Made by a program: the position numbers and the translations under genes
Notes under the pieces: generated by a model
Seen by the model: only the letters and a program-made list of their open reading frames with translations
Databases searched by the model: none
What the model was told of the DNA's origin: nothing
Assembly (NCBI GenBank): GCA_905479625.1
Contig: CAJQNF010000003.1
Location: forward strand, 1-43,800
DNA from: an uncultured Flavobacteriaceae bacterium
GTDB taxonomy: Bacteria; Bacteroidota; Bacteroidia; Flavobacteriales; Flavobacteriaceae
Reading direction: 5' to 3'
Length of the DNA stretch: 43,800 nucleotides
In this document: piece after piece, positions 1 to 7,744 of the stretch
Layout: each line of letters begins with the position of its first letter
Numbering within the stretch: the stretch's first letter is position 1

Positions 1-746
1 CCATAAAATGAGGCATCTGTATCATTATCAACATAATAAGTAGAGTTCAAGCCTAGGAAGAAAGAATCCGTGATATCGAACCCTGTCGTAAGATCAACCT
101 GGAATTGAGGACCGTATAAAAAGTTTAAATAAGTTCCTTTAAACCCTACTTGTGCACCTAAAGTGTAATTGTTGGAAGGGTTGAAATCTGTAAGGTCATT
201 GTCATTCATAATGGCTGCCATTAAAGACCAGTCATCGTTAATTGCATAATCTAGTTTTAAACCAGTATGAGAAAATGGACCATAAGAGAACATGTAAGAA
301 GTGGAATAGTTAAAGTTACCTGTTGGAGAAATCACTTCATAACCTAAAAAGGTGTTGAAATTACCAAACGTCAAGGTTACTTTATCTGACACGTTCCAGT
401 AGACATATAATTGGTTAATAATATTGTTACTAGGTGAAGATTCAAAAACAGCATCTGCTCCTCTAGGTCCGTAAACCAAATCAGCAACTGCACCTACTTT
501 TTTTCCTTCATAGGCAAGAATAAGATTAGCCATACCAAGAGAAAAACCATTTCCATTAGCAAAGGAAGTAGCAGGGGCTATAGCTTCATCTCCGTTAGGA
601 GCTCCTATATTTTGTCTAAAATAGGCGTCAGCACTTCCGCTTACAGTAAATTTCTTTTTTGGGGCATCTTCTGATGCTGGTATTGAGTCTTGTGCATATG
701 TTAGAAAAACTGAGAATAACATTGCAAGAGTAAATAGATTTTTCAT
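1..746 (-). CDS. Outer-membrane beta-barrel porin (OmpL-like, BBP2 type), 3' end cut by window edge
   Basis: Reading leftward from an ATG at 744-746, the frame stays open to the edge of the window (248 codons), so the C-terminus is missing. The protein starts with a clear signal peptide (MKNLFTLAMLFSVFLTYAQ), then a short linker with KKK near residue 30. After that come alternating polar/aromatic strands typical of an outer-membrane barrel, such as GKKVGAVADLVYGPRG and NIINQLYVYWNVSDKVTLTFG. This pattern fits the putative beta-barrel porin-2 (OmpL-like) family common in Bacteroidota. Substrate is unknown. The gene is separated from its right-hand neighbours by about 450 bp holding two repeated C/G-armed elements that could regulate it. 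The porin class is fairly secure; the exact family is from memory of strand patterns. Confidence 0.7.
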   Translation of the reverse strand, partial: MKNLFTLAMLFSVFLTYAQDSIPASEDAPKKKFTVSGSADAYFRQNIGAPNGDEAIAPATSFANGNGFSLGMANLILAYEGKKVGAVADLVYGPRGADAVFESSPSNNIINQLYVYWNVSDKVTLTFGNFNTFLGYEVISPTGNFNYSTSYMFSYGPFSHTGLKLDYAINDDWSLMAAIMNDNDLTDFNPSNNYTLGAQVGFKGTYLNFLYGPQFQVDLTTGFDITDSFFLGLNSTYYVDNDTDASFY

Positions 747-832
747 ACTTTAATTTTTAATATTTAATAATGAGTTAATAGTAATTAAATTTCTAATGAT
801 TAATCGATGTAAAAATATATTAATAATACATT

Positions 833-910
833 ACCCCGAAAAAAAATAGGGTATATGAGTAAGAATTGTGTATTTAAGAAAATGACCCCCATAAAAATTG
901 GGGTATATGA
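833..910. repeat. Two tandem C/G-armed repeat units
   Basis: Two similar units lie about 52 bp apart: 833-858 and 885-910. Each starts with ACCCC, has an A-rich centre, and ends in GGGTATATGA. The second has CCCC (887-890) facing GGGG (900-903) across a 9-nt loop; the first has CCC (835-837) facing GGG (849-851). They sit 90-165 bp upstream of the porin start, so a tandem operator for a dimeric regulator is plausible. This is inference from the repeats only. Confidence 0.45.
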
Positions 911-1091
911 AAATTAAATGCATATTTTTTTATATTCTCAATAATTTGAACCCTAATGATCTGTAAAATCTTGTTATATGATATTAAAATAATATATTAC
1001 ATATATCAAAATGATATGTAAAAATGCATATATTCACAATTTTTACATCTAAATTTGTAAAATGAGTGGTTTTTTGAATAGATATGAGAAT

Positions 1092-1135
1092 TGCTTCAAA
1101 GTCGAAGCACGTTAAAACAAAAGTTACTAATTTTG
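1092..1135 (+). promoter_or_regulatory. -7 box with inverted repeat in the -33 position
   Basis: TAATTTTG at 1128-1135 matches the Bacteroidota -7 consensus TAnnTTTG. Where a -33 TTTG would be expected there is instead a perfect 6-bp inverted repeat, TGCTTC (1092-1097) and GAAGCA (1104-1109), with a 6-nt spacer. This arrangement could be a repressor operator. The leader to the first ATG (1195) would be about 50 nt. Confidence 0.4.
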
Positions 1136-1194
1136 TTTTATCTTGTCTTCAATAGAAAGAATACTTATTATTACTGTAACAGACAAAAGTATAT

Positions 1195-1368
1195 ATGAAA
1201 GAGTATAAAATAATTAAACAAACAGGAACTGCAGTTAAGTCGCAGCAAAATTTCGAAGATTTGATCAATAGCTATGCTAAAATGAATTGGACAGTAATCA
1301 ATATGTTTACGCATCGCGGAATCCTTAAAGCTCTTATTGAAAGAGACAAGAAGGAAGAAGAATCCTAA
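1195..1368 (+). CDS. Small DUF4177-like protein, 57 aa
   Basis: An ATG at 1195 opens a 57-codon frame ending in TAA at 1366-1368. The product begins MKEYKIIKQ, continues with FEDLINSYAKMNWTVINMFT, and ends in a charged tail (RDKKEEES). The order of a short N-terminal strand, a helix with a leucine/tyrosine face, and a WxVxNM strand resembles the small DUF4177 proteins. Their function is unknown. It is followed 53 nt later by a small Arc-type DNA-binding gene, and the two probably share a transcript starting near the TAnnTTTG box at 1128. Coding status is supported by intact composition and by its position. The family assignment is moderately sure. Confidence 0.65.
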   Translation: MKEYKIIKQTGTAVKSQQNFEDLINSYAKMNWTVINMFTHRGILKALIERDKKEEES

Positions 1369-1421
1369 TTACATCAATTATAGACTTCACTTTACCTTAA
1401 GTGATCAAATCAGATATTGAT

Positions 1422-1598
1422 ATGAAAAGTAAAAAAGCCTTTGCGTTGAGAATCGAAGCAGGTATTTTCAAAGAAGTAGAAAAACTCGCTAAAGAAAAGT
1501 TTCGATCTACTAATGGACAAATAGAATGGATGCTGAGCAAGCAGTTAAAGGAATCTGGCAGACTTTCTGACGATAGTGATAATGAAGGCCTCATTTGA
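1422..1598 (+). CDS. Small Arc/ribbon-helix-helix-type DNA-binding protein, 58 aa
   Basis: The product begins MKSKKAFALRIEAGIF and continues with EKLAKEKFRSTNGQIEWML, ending in a short acidic tail. The pattern of a basic N-terminal strand (KKAFALRI), a helix, an FRSxNGQIE turn and a second helix is that of Arc-like ribbon-helix-helix proteins. These bind DNA as dimers and often repress their own operon. I chose the ATG at 1422 because family similarity begins there; an in-frame GTG at 1401 would add seven residues without obvious purpose. The stop codon lies inside a 10-bp perfect hairpin (1583-1610). The DUF4177-like gene just upstream is the likely operon partner. The DNA target is unknown; the inverted repeat at 1092-1109 is a candidate. 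Confidence 0.7.
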   Translation: MKSKKAFALRIEAGIFKEVEKLAKEKFRSTNGQIEWMLSKQLKESGRLSDDSDNEGLI

Positions 1599-1610
1599 GC
1601 GAGGCCTTCA
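1583..1610. terminator. Hairpin between convergent genes
   Basis: A perfect 10-bp stem, TGAAGGCCTC (1583-1592) with GAGGCCTTCA (1601-1610), has an 8-nt loop. It overlaps the stop codon of the Arc-type gene and sits just past the end of the leftward S46 peptidase gene. It lacks a strong T-run on either strand, so it may be a weak bidirectional terminator or an mRNA 3'-end stabiliser. Confidence 0.5.
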
Positions 1611-1626
1611 GTTATTAAACAAGGCT

Positions 1627-3756
1627 TTATTTTTTCTTAGGGTGAACTAATTTCATTTCATCGATTAATCTTTGGCTATCGGCATATTTATCTATAATGA
1701 ATAATATGTAACGGGCATCCACCATAATATTACGGCAAATTTCAGGATCATAATTATAATCGCTCATAGTTCCTTCCCATACGCGGTCAAAGTTCAGACC
1801 AATGAGGTTTCCCTTGGCGTCGATCACAGGGCTTCCTGAATTACCTCCGGTAGTGTGGTTGGTTCCTATAAAGTTTACTGGCATTTTCCCATTAATACCG
1901 TAATCTCCAAAATCTTTCTTCTTATATAACTCAATTAGTTTTTCAGGAACATCAAATTCATAGTCACCTGGCTGATATTTTTCCATAACCCCTTCAAGAT
2001 AGGATACCGACTCGTAAAGCACCGCATCTTTTGGCTGGTAACCTTTGACCTGACCGTAAGTAACTCTTAAGGTACCGTTAGCATCAGGGAAAAAACGTTC
2101 ATTGGGAAATGTTTCCATCAAGGCTTTCATATACACTTTTTGTGTGGCTTTGATTTTTAAATTTAGTGCCTGAAACTTAGGATTAATGGCTTCATAAAAA
2201 TTATCCACCAGGCTTTTACCGAATTGATACCCCGGATCTTCATTCATTTTTATGAGGACTTCTTCTTGTGTTCCGGAAAGTAAAGTCTGCATCTTATCCA
2301 TATGGGTTAAACCAGAATTACTGTAAATATTTTCAGCAAGTGCTGCTATGTCAGTGTTTTTTAATGAAGACGGTAGGTGAGATTGAGGACTTTCCTCCTT
2401 ATATATGGTTACTAATTTTTTAAACACCTCTTGATCTAATGTAGTATTGTAGTTTTTGTAAAAGCCTTTAAAACCATTTAGTATTTTTGATCTTTCGGTT
2501 TCAAACGCTTCAGGTGTTTTCTGAACGTTATTTTCGAAACGGTATAACCTAACTGAGGCATTGAGCAATTCTACATTTCTATAAACGATTTCTGACCAAT
2601 AGTCTCTGGCAACTGCAGTTTCTTCTATTTCGGTATATAGCGTTTCAAATTCCTGGAGTAAATTCCCATAGGCAGCATTATTTTTGTTTTTTTCCTGAAA
2701 AACAGCTTCTAACTCTTTTTTCTTTTCAATGGCTTTAGATCGCTCAAGGCCTTGACTCTCACCGATCCATTTTTTCCAATAATTCGCGATTCGTGCATAT
2801 TTGGAAGCATATTGAATTTTTATTTTTGCGTCCTTTCGCATATAACCATCGACAATTTTCAAAGCCTCTTCCCTTATTTTAATTTTTGGCGGGTTTAGTT
2901 TATGAACGATCTGGTCTATGGCTACTGCCGGTAAATATTCACTTGTCCTGCCAGGAAAACCAAATACCAGGGTAAAATCGTTTTCCGAAATTCCATCTAA
3001 AGAAACAGGCAAAAAATGTTTAGGATCATAGGGCACGTTTTCCTCACTGTACTCAGCAGGTTGATTGTTTTTGTCAGCATAAATTCTGAATAAAGAAAAA
3101 TCTCCGGTATGACGAGGCCACATCCAGTTATCAGTATCCGATCCAAACTTTCCAATAGAAGTTGGGGGAGCCCCAACCAGTCTGATGTCTTTAAATGTTT
3201 CTGTAACAAATAAAAGGTACTGATTTCCATCATACATAGACTTTACTTTTAAGTCTTGCCATGCTTCTTTAGCGGCTTTTTCTTTAGCCATGGCGATATG
3301 TTGATCAATTAATCGTTGTTGTTCCTTTATGCTTGCTGAAGCAGGGATGTTTTTTAAAACATCTTTGGTGATATCGTCAATTCTAACGATAAGTGTCGCT
3401 ACCATACCTTTATTAGGAAGCTCTTCGCTTATGGTTTTGGCCCAAAACCCGTCTTGCAGATAATCATGCTCCACAGAAGAATGAGATTGAATAGCGCCAT
3501 AGCCGCAGTGATGATTGGTAAGTAGTAAGCCGCTGTCTGAAATGATCTCTGAGGTACAGCCACCATTAAAATGTACAATAGCGTCTTTTAAACTTGAATG
3601 ATTTACGTCATAAATGTCCTGGGCGCTGAGTTCACTTCCCAGACTTTTCATTTCTTTTTCATTCATACCTTTTAGCAGTGAAGGAATCCACATGCCGCCT
3701 TGCTGGGCTGATAATTGAAACGCTAGAAATAATAAGAGAATCTTGATAATTTTCAT
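1627..3756 (-). CDS. S46 family dipeptidyl peptidase, DPP11 type (Asp/Glu-specific)
   Basis: Periplasmic serine exopeptidase that removes dipeptides from peptide N-termini. A signal peptide (MKIIKILLLFLAFQLSAQ) marks the start at 3756; a longer frame to 3795 would overlap a -7-like box (3793-3800, minus strand) and lacks a better signal. The trypsin-like catalytic histidine is in TNHHCGYG (His83), and the nucleophile is Ser640 in TGGNSGSPV. The family's other conserved motif DTDNWMWPRHTGDF is present. At Ser+18 there is Arg658 (GLNFDRVWEG). In characterised family members an Arg at this position (Arg673 of Porphyromonas DPP11) gives Asp/Glu preference at P1, while DPP7 has Gly. Length of 709 aa is normal. 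Biochemical specificity is inferred from this residue. Confidence 0.92.
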   Translation of the reverse strand: MKIIKILLLFLAFQLSAQQGGMWIPSLLKGMNEKEMKSLGSELSAQDIYDVNHSSLKDAIVHFNGGCTSEIISDSGLLLTNHHCGYGAIQSHSSVEHDYLQDGFWAKTISEELPNKGMVATLIVRIDDITKDVLKNIPASASIKEQQRLIDQHIAMAKEKAAKEAWQDLKVKSMYDGNQYLLFVTETFKDIRLVGAPPTSIGKFGSDTDNWMWPRHTGDFSLFRIYADKNNQPAEYSEENVPYDPKHFLPVSLDGISENDFTLVFGFPGRTSEYLPAVAIDQIVHKLNPPKIKIREEALKIVDGYMRKDAKIKIQYASKYARIANYWKKWIGESQGLERSKAIEKKKELEAVFQEKNKNNAAYGNLLQEFETLYTEIEETAVARDYWSEIVYRNVELLNASVRLYRFENNVQKTPEAFETERSKILNGFKGFYKNYNTTLDQEVFKKLVTIYKEESPQSHLPSSLKNTDIAALAENIYSNSGLTHMDKMQTLLSGTQEEVLIKMNEDPGYQFGKSLVDNFYEAINPKFQALNLKIKATQKVYMKALMETFPNERFFPDANGTLRVTYGQVKGYQPKDAVLYESVSYLEGVMEKYQPGDYEFDVPEKLIELYKKKDFGDYGINGKMPVNFIGTNHTTGGNSGSPVIDAKGNLIGLNFDRVWEGTMSDYNYDPEICRNIMVDARYILFIIDKYADSQRLIDEMKLVHPKKK

Positions 3757-3792
3757 GGATAGTATATTTGAGATAGCATAGTTTTTAAAACC

Positions 3793-3800
3793 CAAAGTTA
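3793..3800 (-). promoter_or_regulatory. -7 box (TAACTTTG) for the S46 peptidase gene
   Basis: On the minus strand this reads TAACTTTG, an exact TAnnTTTG match, 36 nt upstream of the ATG at 3756. No convincing -33 TTTG lies 19-21 bp further upstream. Its position argues for the 3756 start rather than the longer frame. Confidence 0.4.
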
Positions 3801-3841
3801 GTATTTTTCGGCCCGGTTTTGGTCACTATCAATAGGATAAA

Positions 3842-4858
3842 TTACTCCTTTTTGAAAGGATTTTTGCTTTCTATCCAATCCATACCTCTTTCAAATGATT
3901 TTGGGGCATCGAATCTGTAGCCCACATAGATTTTAAAATATCCTCGAACACTATTGAACCTAATAACAGATTTCTCATTCCTGTTTGTAGCACTACCGTT
4001 GAGTGAGGTGCCCCCATAGAATCTACTTGAATTATAGCCAAGACCAATTTGGGTGCTGATATTAAGCGCCAGATTATTATGCCGAGTTGTTATATCAGGA
4101 AGGTCTTCACCTACACGAGTAATCAGCTTATTAAATTCAGGCCCTAAACCAGTCGAAAGACCAAGGTTGGAGTACCAGCTTTTGTTAATAACAAAAGTGT
4201 AGTAATAGCCAGCGTTAAGAATAGCAAAAAAACTTTTGATATCCTGAGGGGTCGTCTCATCTGTAATCTCGAAATAACCATAATATAGGCTAGGAATAAA
4301 ACTTCCTGCGCTTTTTGTTTGAATTTCATTTTGATTCACCACCGCCTTAAAGGAATAATTTTCATTAAATCTGTACCAGGTAGTACCTGTAAAAGACAAG
4401 GTCTTTAAGTCAGGAAGAATGATATAATCTTCATTTCTCTGTAAATTCCCAAAAGTTGGATCCTCAAAATTGCTCACATAATACCCCTTGACTTGATTAT
4501 AATCAAAGTTTTGAAGCAGGTCCTTATAAAAGATGTTGAGCGCTAGCTTGAATATTTTTGTTTTCCCTTTTAACGAAGTATCATCTGCCTGAAGAAACTT
4601 AGGAGAAAAACCAATTTTAAGCGAGATGAACCTGTAATTTATAGCAACCCCCAACCTCAAATTTGTGTTGGGTTCAATGGAATAATTGTCATCGACTCCT
4701 TCATACTCAAAAGACCGCACATCATTGTCAAGATCAAGCCTCAGATTCAAGGTATTGTTCATTTTAGCAAAATAACTATTAGAACTGTAATCCTCTTCAA
4801 GTTGCGCAAACAAAATCGCAGGCAACATGAGTAGAAAAACAAATAAGAATCGTATCAT
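3842..4858 (-). CDS. DUF4421-like outer-membrane beta-barrel protein
   Basis: A 338-residue exported protein with signal peptide MIRFLFVFLLMLPAILFAQ. The rest is built of alternating strands with aromatic girdle residues (LRLGVAINYRFISLKIGFSP, GTTWYRFNENYSFKAVVNQ, YFKIYVGYRFDAP), as in outer-membrane barrels. The early region LNLRLDLDNDVRSFEYEG and the internal ISLKIGFSPKFL resemble the DUF4421 family of Bacteroidota, whose function is unknown. It lies 85 nt upstream of the S46 peptidase on the same strand, but the peptidase seems to have its own -7 box, so joint transcription is uncertain. Its 5' leader contains two adjacent palindromes (4876-4919). Confidence 0.65.
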   Translation of the reverse strand: MIRFLFVFLLMLPAILFAQLEEDYSSNSYFAKMNNTLNLRLDLDNDVRSFEYEGVDDNYSIEPNTNLRLGVAINYRFISLKIGFSPKFLQADDTSLKGKTKIFKLALNIFYKDLLQNFDYNQVKGYYVSNFEDPTFGNLQRNEDYIILPDLKTLSFTGTTWYRFNENYSFKAVVNQNEIQTKSAGSFIPSLYYGYFEITDETTPQDIKSFFAILNAGYYYTFVINKSWYSNLGLSTGLGPEFNKLITRVGEDLPDITTRHNNLALNISTQIGLGYNSSRFYGGTSLNGSATNRNEKSVIRFNSVRGYFKIYVGYRFDAPKSFERGMDWIESKNPFKKE

Positions 4859-5179
4859 ATGAGCAGGTGCAAATCTTTCAATAAATATAAAGGATTTATT
4901 GAAAATGATTTTATCATTTCTATCAAATCTCTTTGTTTTCTTTGATATAATTTGTCACTTCATCAGTAAAAATTAGTTTAAAGGAATTCTCAACATTTGA
5001 GTTGTCATAAAATCAGGCTTTTAAGCTATTTTGAAAAAGGTGTTCCTATCATTCCCACTTTGACAGTGGTCGAATGGAATTCAAACCTGCTTTTGCGCAT
5101 ATTCTGTTATTAATTCCATATAATACCCAAATAGTTGACAGGAGTTTTTATATATTTATTGGCTTCAAAAAATGACCAT
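4859..5179. other. Divergent intergenic region with palindromes
   Basis: About 320 bp between the leftward DUF4421 gene and the rightward M14 peptidase gene. An 11-bp perfect inverted repeat (TTTCAATAAAT at 4876-4886, ATTTATTGAAA at 4894-4904) is followed at once by AAATGAT-TTT-ATCATTT. No exact TAnnTTTG box is evident for the M14 gene, and no RNA gene is recognisable. Confidence 0.5.
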
Positions 5180-7717
5180 ATGATCCGTTTTTATTTAACG
5201 ATACTTTTTACGCTACTTTTAGTCACGAGTGTTTATTCTCAAACAAAATCCCCAGCGGATTTTTTGGGTTATGCGTTGGGAGAGAGATTTTCTCAACACC
5301 ATCAGGTTGTGGACTACTTCAATCATGTAGCTGAAAACAATAAGAATGTCAAGCTCCTCACCTATGGTGAAACATATGAGAATAGACCATTGACGCTTGC
5401 TTTTATAAGTTCGGAGGCAAATATGAAAAAACTAGATGATCTTAGGCTCGACCAGTTAAAATCGGCAGGAATCATAGACGGTACAGCTTCACAAAATGAT
5501 ATTGCTGTAGTTTGGCTTAGTTATAATGTGCACGGTAATGAATCTGTAAGTACAGAAGTATCCATGCAAACCCTGTTCGAACTTGTGGATCCTGAAAATA
5601 AAAGATCAAAAGAATGGTTGAAAAACACAATTATTATTATAGATCCTTGTATTAATCCTGACGGAAGAGAACGCTACGTAAATTGGTTTAAACAAAAAAC
5701 AAATCAACCGTATAATAAAAACCCGGATGCCATTGAACATCATGAACCATGGCCAAGAGGAAGGCCAAATCATTATCTTTTTGATTTGAACAGGGATTGG
5801 GCCTGGGCCACGCAGATCGAGACCAAACAACGGTTAGCGGTATATAACAAGTGGATGCCACATATACATGTAGATTTTCATGAAATGGGTGTGAATTCAC
5901 CCTATTATTTCGCTCCGGCAGCGAAACCTTATCATGAAGTGATTACTAAATTTCAAAGAGATTTTCAACAAATTGTTGGTAAGAACCATGCCAAGTATTT
6001 TGATGAAAAGGGGTGGCTATATTTTACAAAGGAGCAGTATGATTTGTTTTATCCGAGTTATGGGGATACGTATCCAACCTACAATGGGGCCATTGGTATG
6101 ACCTTTGAACAAGGAGGTAGCGGGGCAGCAGGTTTAGGAGTGAAAACCAAAGAAGGAGACGAACTCACACTTAAAGACAGGATGAGTCATCATTTGACTA
6201 CAGGATTGTCAACCATAGAAGTAGCTTCTGCAAATGCATCGGTATTGAATAAGGAATTTGTTACTTATTTTAAGAATGCTTTAGAGAAACCATTAGGGAA
6301 TACCAAAACATATCTTGTTAAAAATAATAAAGACGATAAGGTGGAAAGCCTGATTAAATTATTGAATTTACATCAAATCGAATATGGAAGTCCTTCATCG
6401 GAGACATCTGCTAAAGGATTGAGTTATCAATCGAATAAAGAGGTAAAAGTTTCTATAGATAAGCATGATTTATTGATCAGTGTTCACCAACCGAAGTCTA
6501 ATCTGGTTAAAGCACTTTTTGAACCTCAATCGAAATTGAACGATTCCCTCACTTATGACATAACGGCCTGGTCATTACCTTATGCAAGAGGACTTGACGC
6601 CTATGCTTTAGAAGCGAAAATAGATCATGGGATTTATAAAAAAGCGATTGAACAAAAAGATACACTAGCGATTCAAAAACCTTACGCGTATATCGCGAAA
6701 TGGAACAGCACGGATGATGTTGCCTATTTGTCCCGCTTACTGAAGGAAAAGATAAAAGTTAGATTTTCGACACAGGATTTCACAATAGAAGGCAATCAAT
6801 TTTCGGCAGGAAGTTTAATCATAACCAGGGCGGGGAATGATAAACTAAAAGGCTTTGATTCAATAGTAAAGGACGTCGCTAAAAAAAATAATAGACTTGT
6901 AGTTCCTGTTAAAACCGGTTGGGTTAGCAGTGGTTCGGATTTTGGATCCAGCAAAGTATCCTATATGAAACCTCCAAAGGTTGCAATTTTATCAGGGCCC
7001 ATAGTATCCTCTCTTAATTTTGGTGCTATCTGGCATTTCTTTGAGCAACAAATTGGATATGAATTAAATGTTTTGGATCAGTCCTATTTTACACGTGTTG
7101 ATTTAAATAAGTACAATGTGCTTATTCTGCCAAGCGGAAATTATGCCAGTATACTTGATAAAAAACAAATGGGCAAATTAGAATCCTGGGTTGAGCGTGG
7201 CGGGAAGATTGTGGTCATGGGATCGGCAATCGCTTCTTTTGCATCGTCTGATGCTTTTGAAATTTCCAAATACGAAAGCAAGAAGATGAAGAAAAAAGCG
7301 AAGAACCGAAAAGATTCTATTCAAAAAGTAAATCAGTTGGGTAGCTATGATCTAAAAGAACGTAATTACTTGTCGAACCTTGTTCAAGGTGGTGTTTTCA
7401 AGACAACGCTTGATCATACACATCCTTTGGGTTATGGTTATAAAGATCATTATTACACGCTTAAGAATAACGGAATTCGTTATCCTTATTTAAAGACGGG
7501 ATACAATGTAAGTGTGATCGAAGATAAATCATCCAAAGTGAGTGGTTTTGTAGGAAATAATGTAATTGATTCTATGGATGCTTCTCTTGTTTATGGAATT
7601 GAGACAAAAGGAAAAGGGACCCTTGTTTATATGGTGGATGACCCTTTATTCAGAAGTTTTTGGGAAAATGGCAAACTGCTGTTTAGCAATGCCATTTTTA
7701 TGGTAGGCAATGAATAA
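5180..7717 (+). CDS. M14-family zinc carboxypeptidase, exported, with C-terminal GATase-like region
   Basis: Zinc metallopeptidase expected to act in the periplasm or outside. The ATG at 5180 gives a signal peptide (MIRFYLTILFTLLLVTSVYSQ); the longer frame from a TTG at 5135 is rejected. Zinc ligands are His118 and Glu121 in NVHGNES and His234 in HVDFHEMG. The NPDGRER motif is at 159-165, DLNRDW at 202-207, and the catalytic glutamate is probably Glu310 in IGMTFEQGG. The N-terminal ~350 residues form the peptidase. Residues from about 600 on (VAILSGP..., YNVLILPSG..., GGKIVVMGSA) resemble a class I glutamine-amidotransferase-like fold found in long Bacteroidota M14 proteins. The DUF819 permease starts 27 nt downstream, suggesting co-expression. 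Confidence 0.88.
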   Translation: MIRFYLTILFTLLLVTSVYSQTKSPADFLGYALGERFSQHHQVVDYFNHVAENNKNVKLLTYGETYENRPLTLAFISSEANMKKLDDLRLDQLKSAGIIDGTASQNDIAVVWLSYNVHGNESVSTEVSMQTLFELVDPENKRSKEWLKNTIIIIDPCINPDGRERYVNWFKQKTNQPYNKNPDAIEHHEPWPRGRPNHYLFDLNRDWAWATQIETKQRLAVYNKWMPHIHVDFHEMGVNSPYYFAPAAKPYHEVITKFQRDFQQIVGKNHAKYFDEKGWLYFTKEQYDLFYPSYGDTYPTYNGAIGMTFEQGGSGAAGLGVKTKEGDELTLKDRMSHHLTTGLSTIEVASANASVLNKEFVTYFKNALEKPLGNTKTYLVKNNKDDKVESLIKLLNLHQIEYGSPSSETSAKGLSYQSNKEVKVSIDKHDLLISVHQPKSNLVKALFEPQSKLNDSLTYDITAWSLPYARGLDAYALEAKIDHGIYKKAIEQKDTLAIQKPYAYIAKWNSTDDVAYLSRLLKEKIKVRFSTQDFTIEGNQFSAGSLIITRAGNDKLKGFDSIVKDVAKKNNRLVVPVKTGWVSSGSDFGSSKVSYMKPPKVAILSGPIVSSLNFGAIWHFFEQQIGYELNVLDQSYFTRVDLNKYNVLILPSGNYASILDKKQMGKLESWVERGGKIVVMGSAIASFASSDAFEISKYESKKMKKKAKNRKDSIQKVNQLGSYDLKERNYLSNLVQGGVFKTTLDHTHPLGYGYKDHYYTLKNNGIRYPYLKTGYNVSVIEDKSSKVSGFVGNNVIDSMDASLVYGIETKGKGTLVYMVDDPLFRSFWENGKLLFSNAIFMVGNE

Positions 7718-7744
7718 ATAATGTAAAGAACAGAATAACGTACT

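Larger units (their letters stand above)
747..1194. other. Gene-free AT-rich intergenic region between divergent genes
   Basis: About 450 bp without a credible reading frame, lying between the leftward porin and the rightward small gene at 1195. It contains the paired C/G-armed repeats at 833-910, an AT-rich inverted repeat (ACATAT/ATATGT) around 1000-1019, a short GAAGC-type inverted repeat at 1092-1109 and an exact TAnnTTTG box at 1128-1135. I see no tRNA or recognisable structured RNA. Confidence 0.6.

Noticed and set aside
747-1194. Possible tRNA, small RNA or CRISPR-like array in the longest gap
   Set aside because: No cloverleaf arms, no CCA end and only two repeat units without unique spacers of constant length; an operator pair is the simpler reading.
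3757-3795. Longer N-terminus for the S46 peptidase
   Set aside because: The extra 13 residues push the signal peptide inward, and the start would overlap a good -7 box; the inner ATG at 3756 gives a standard signal peptide.
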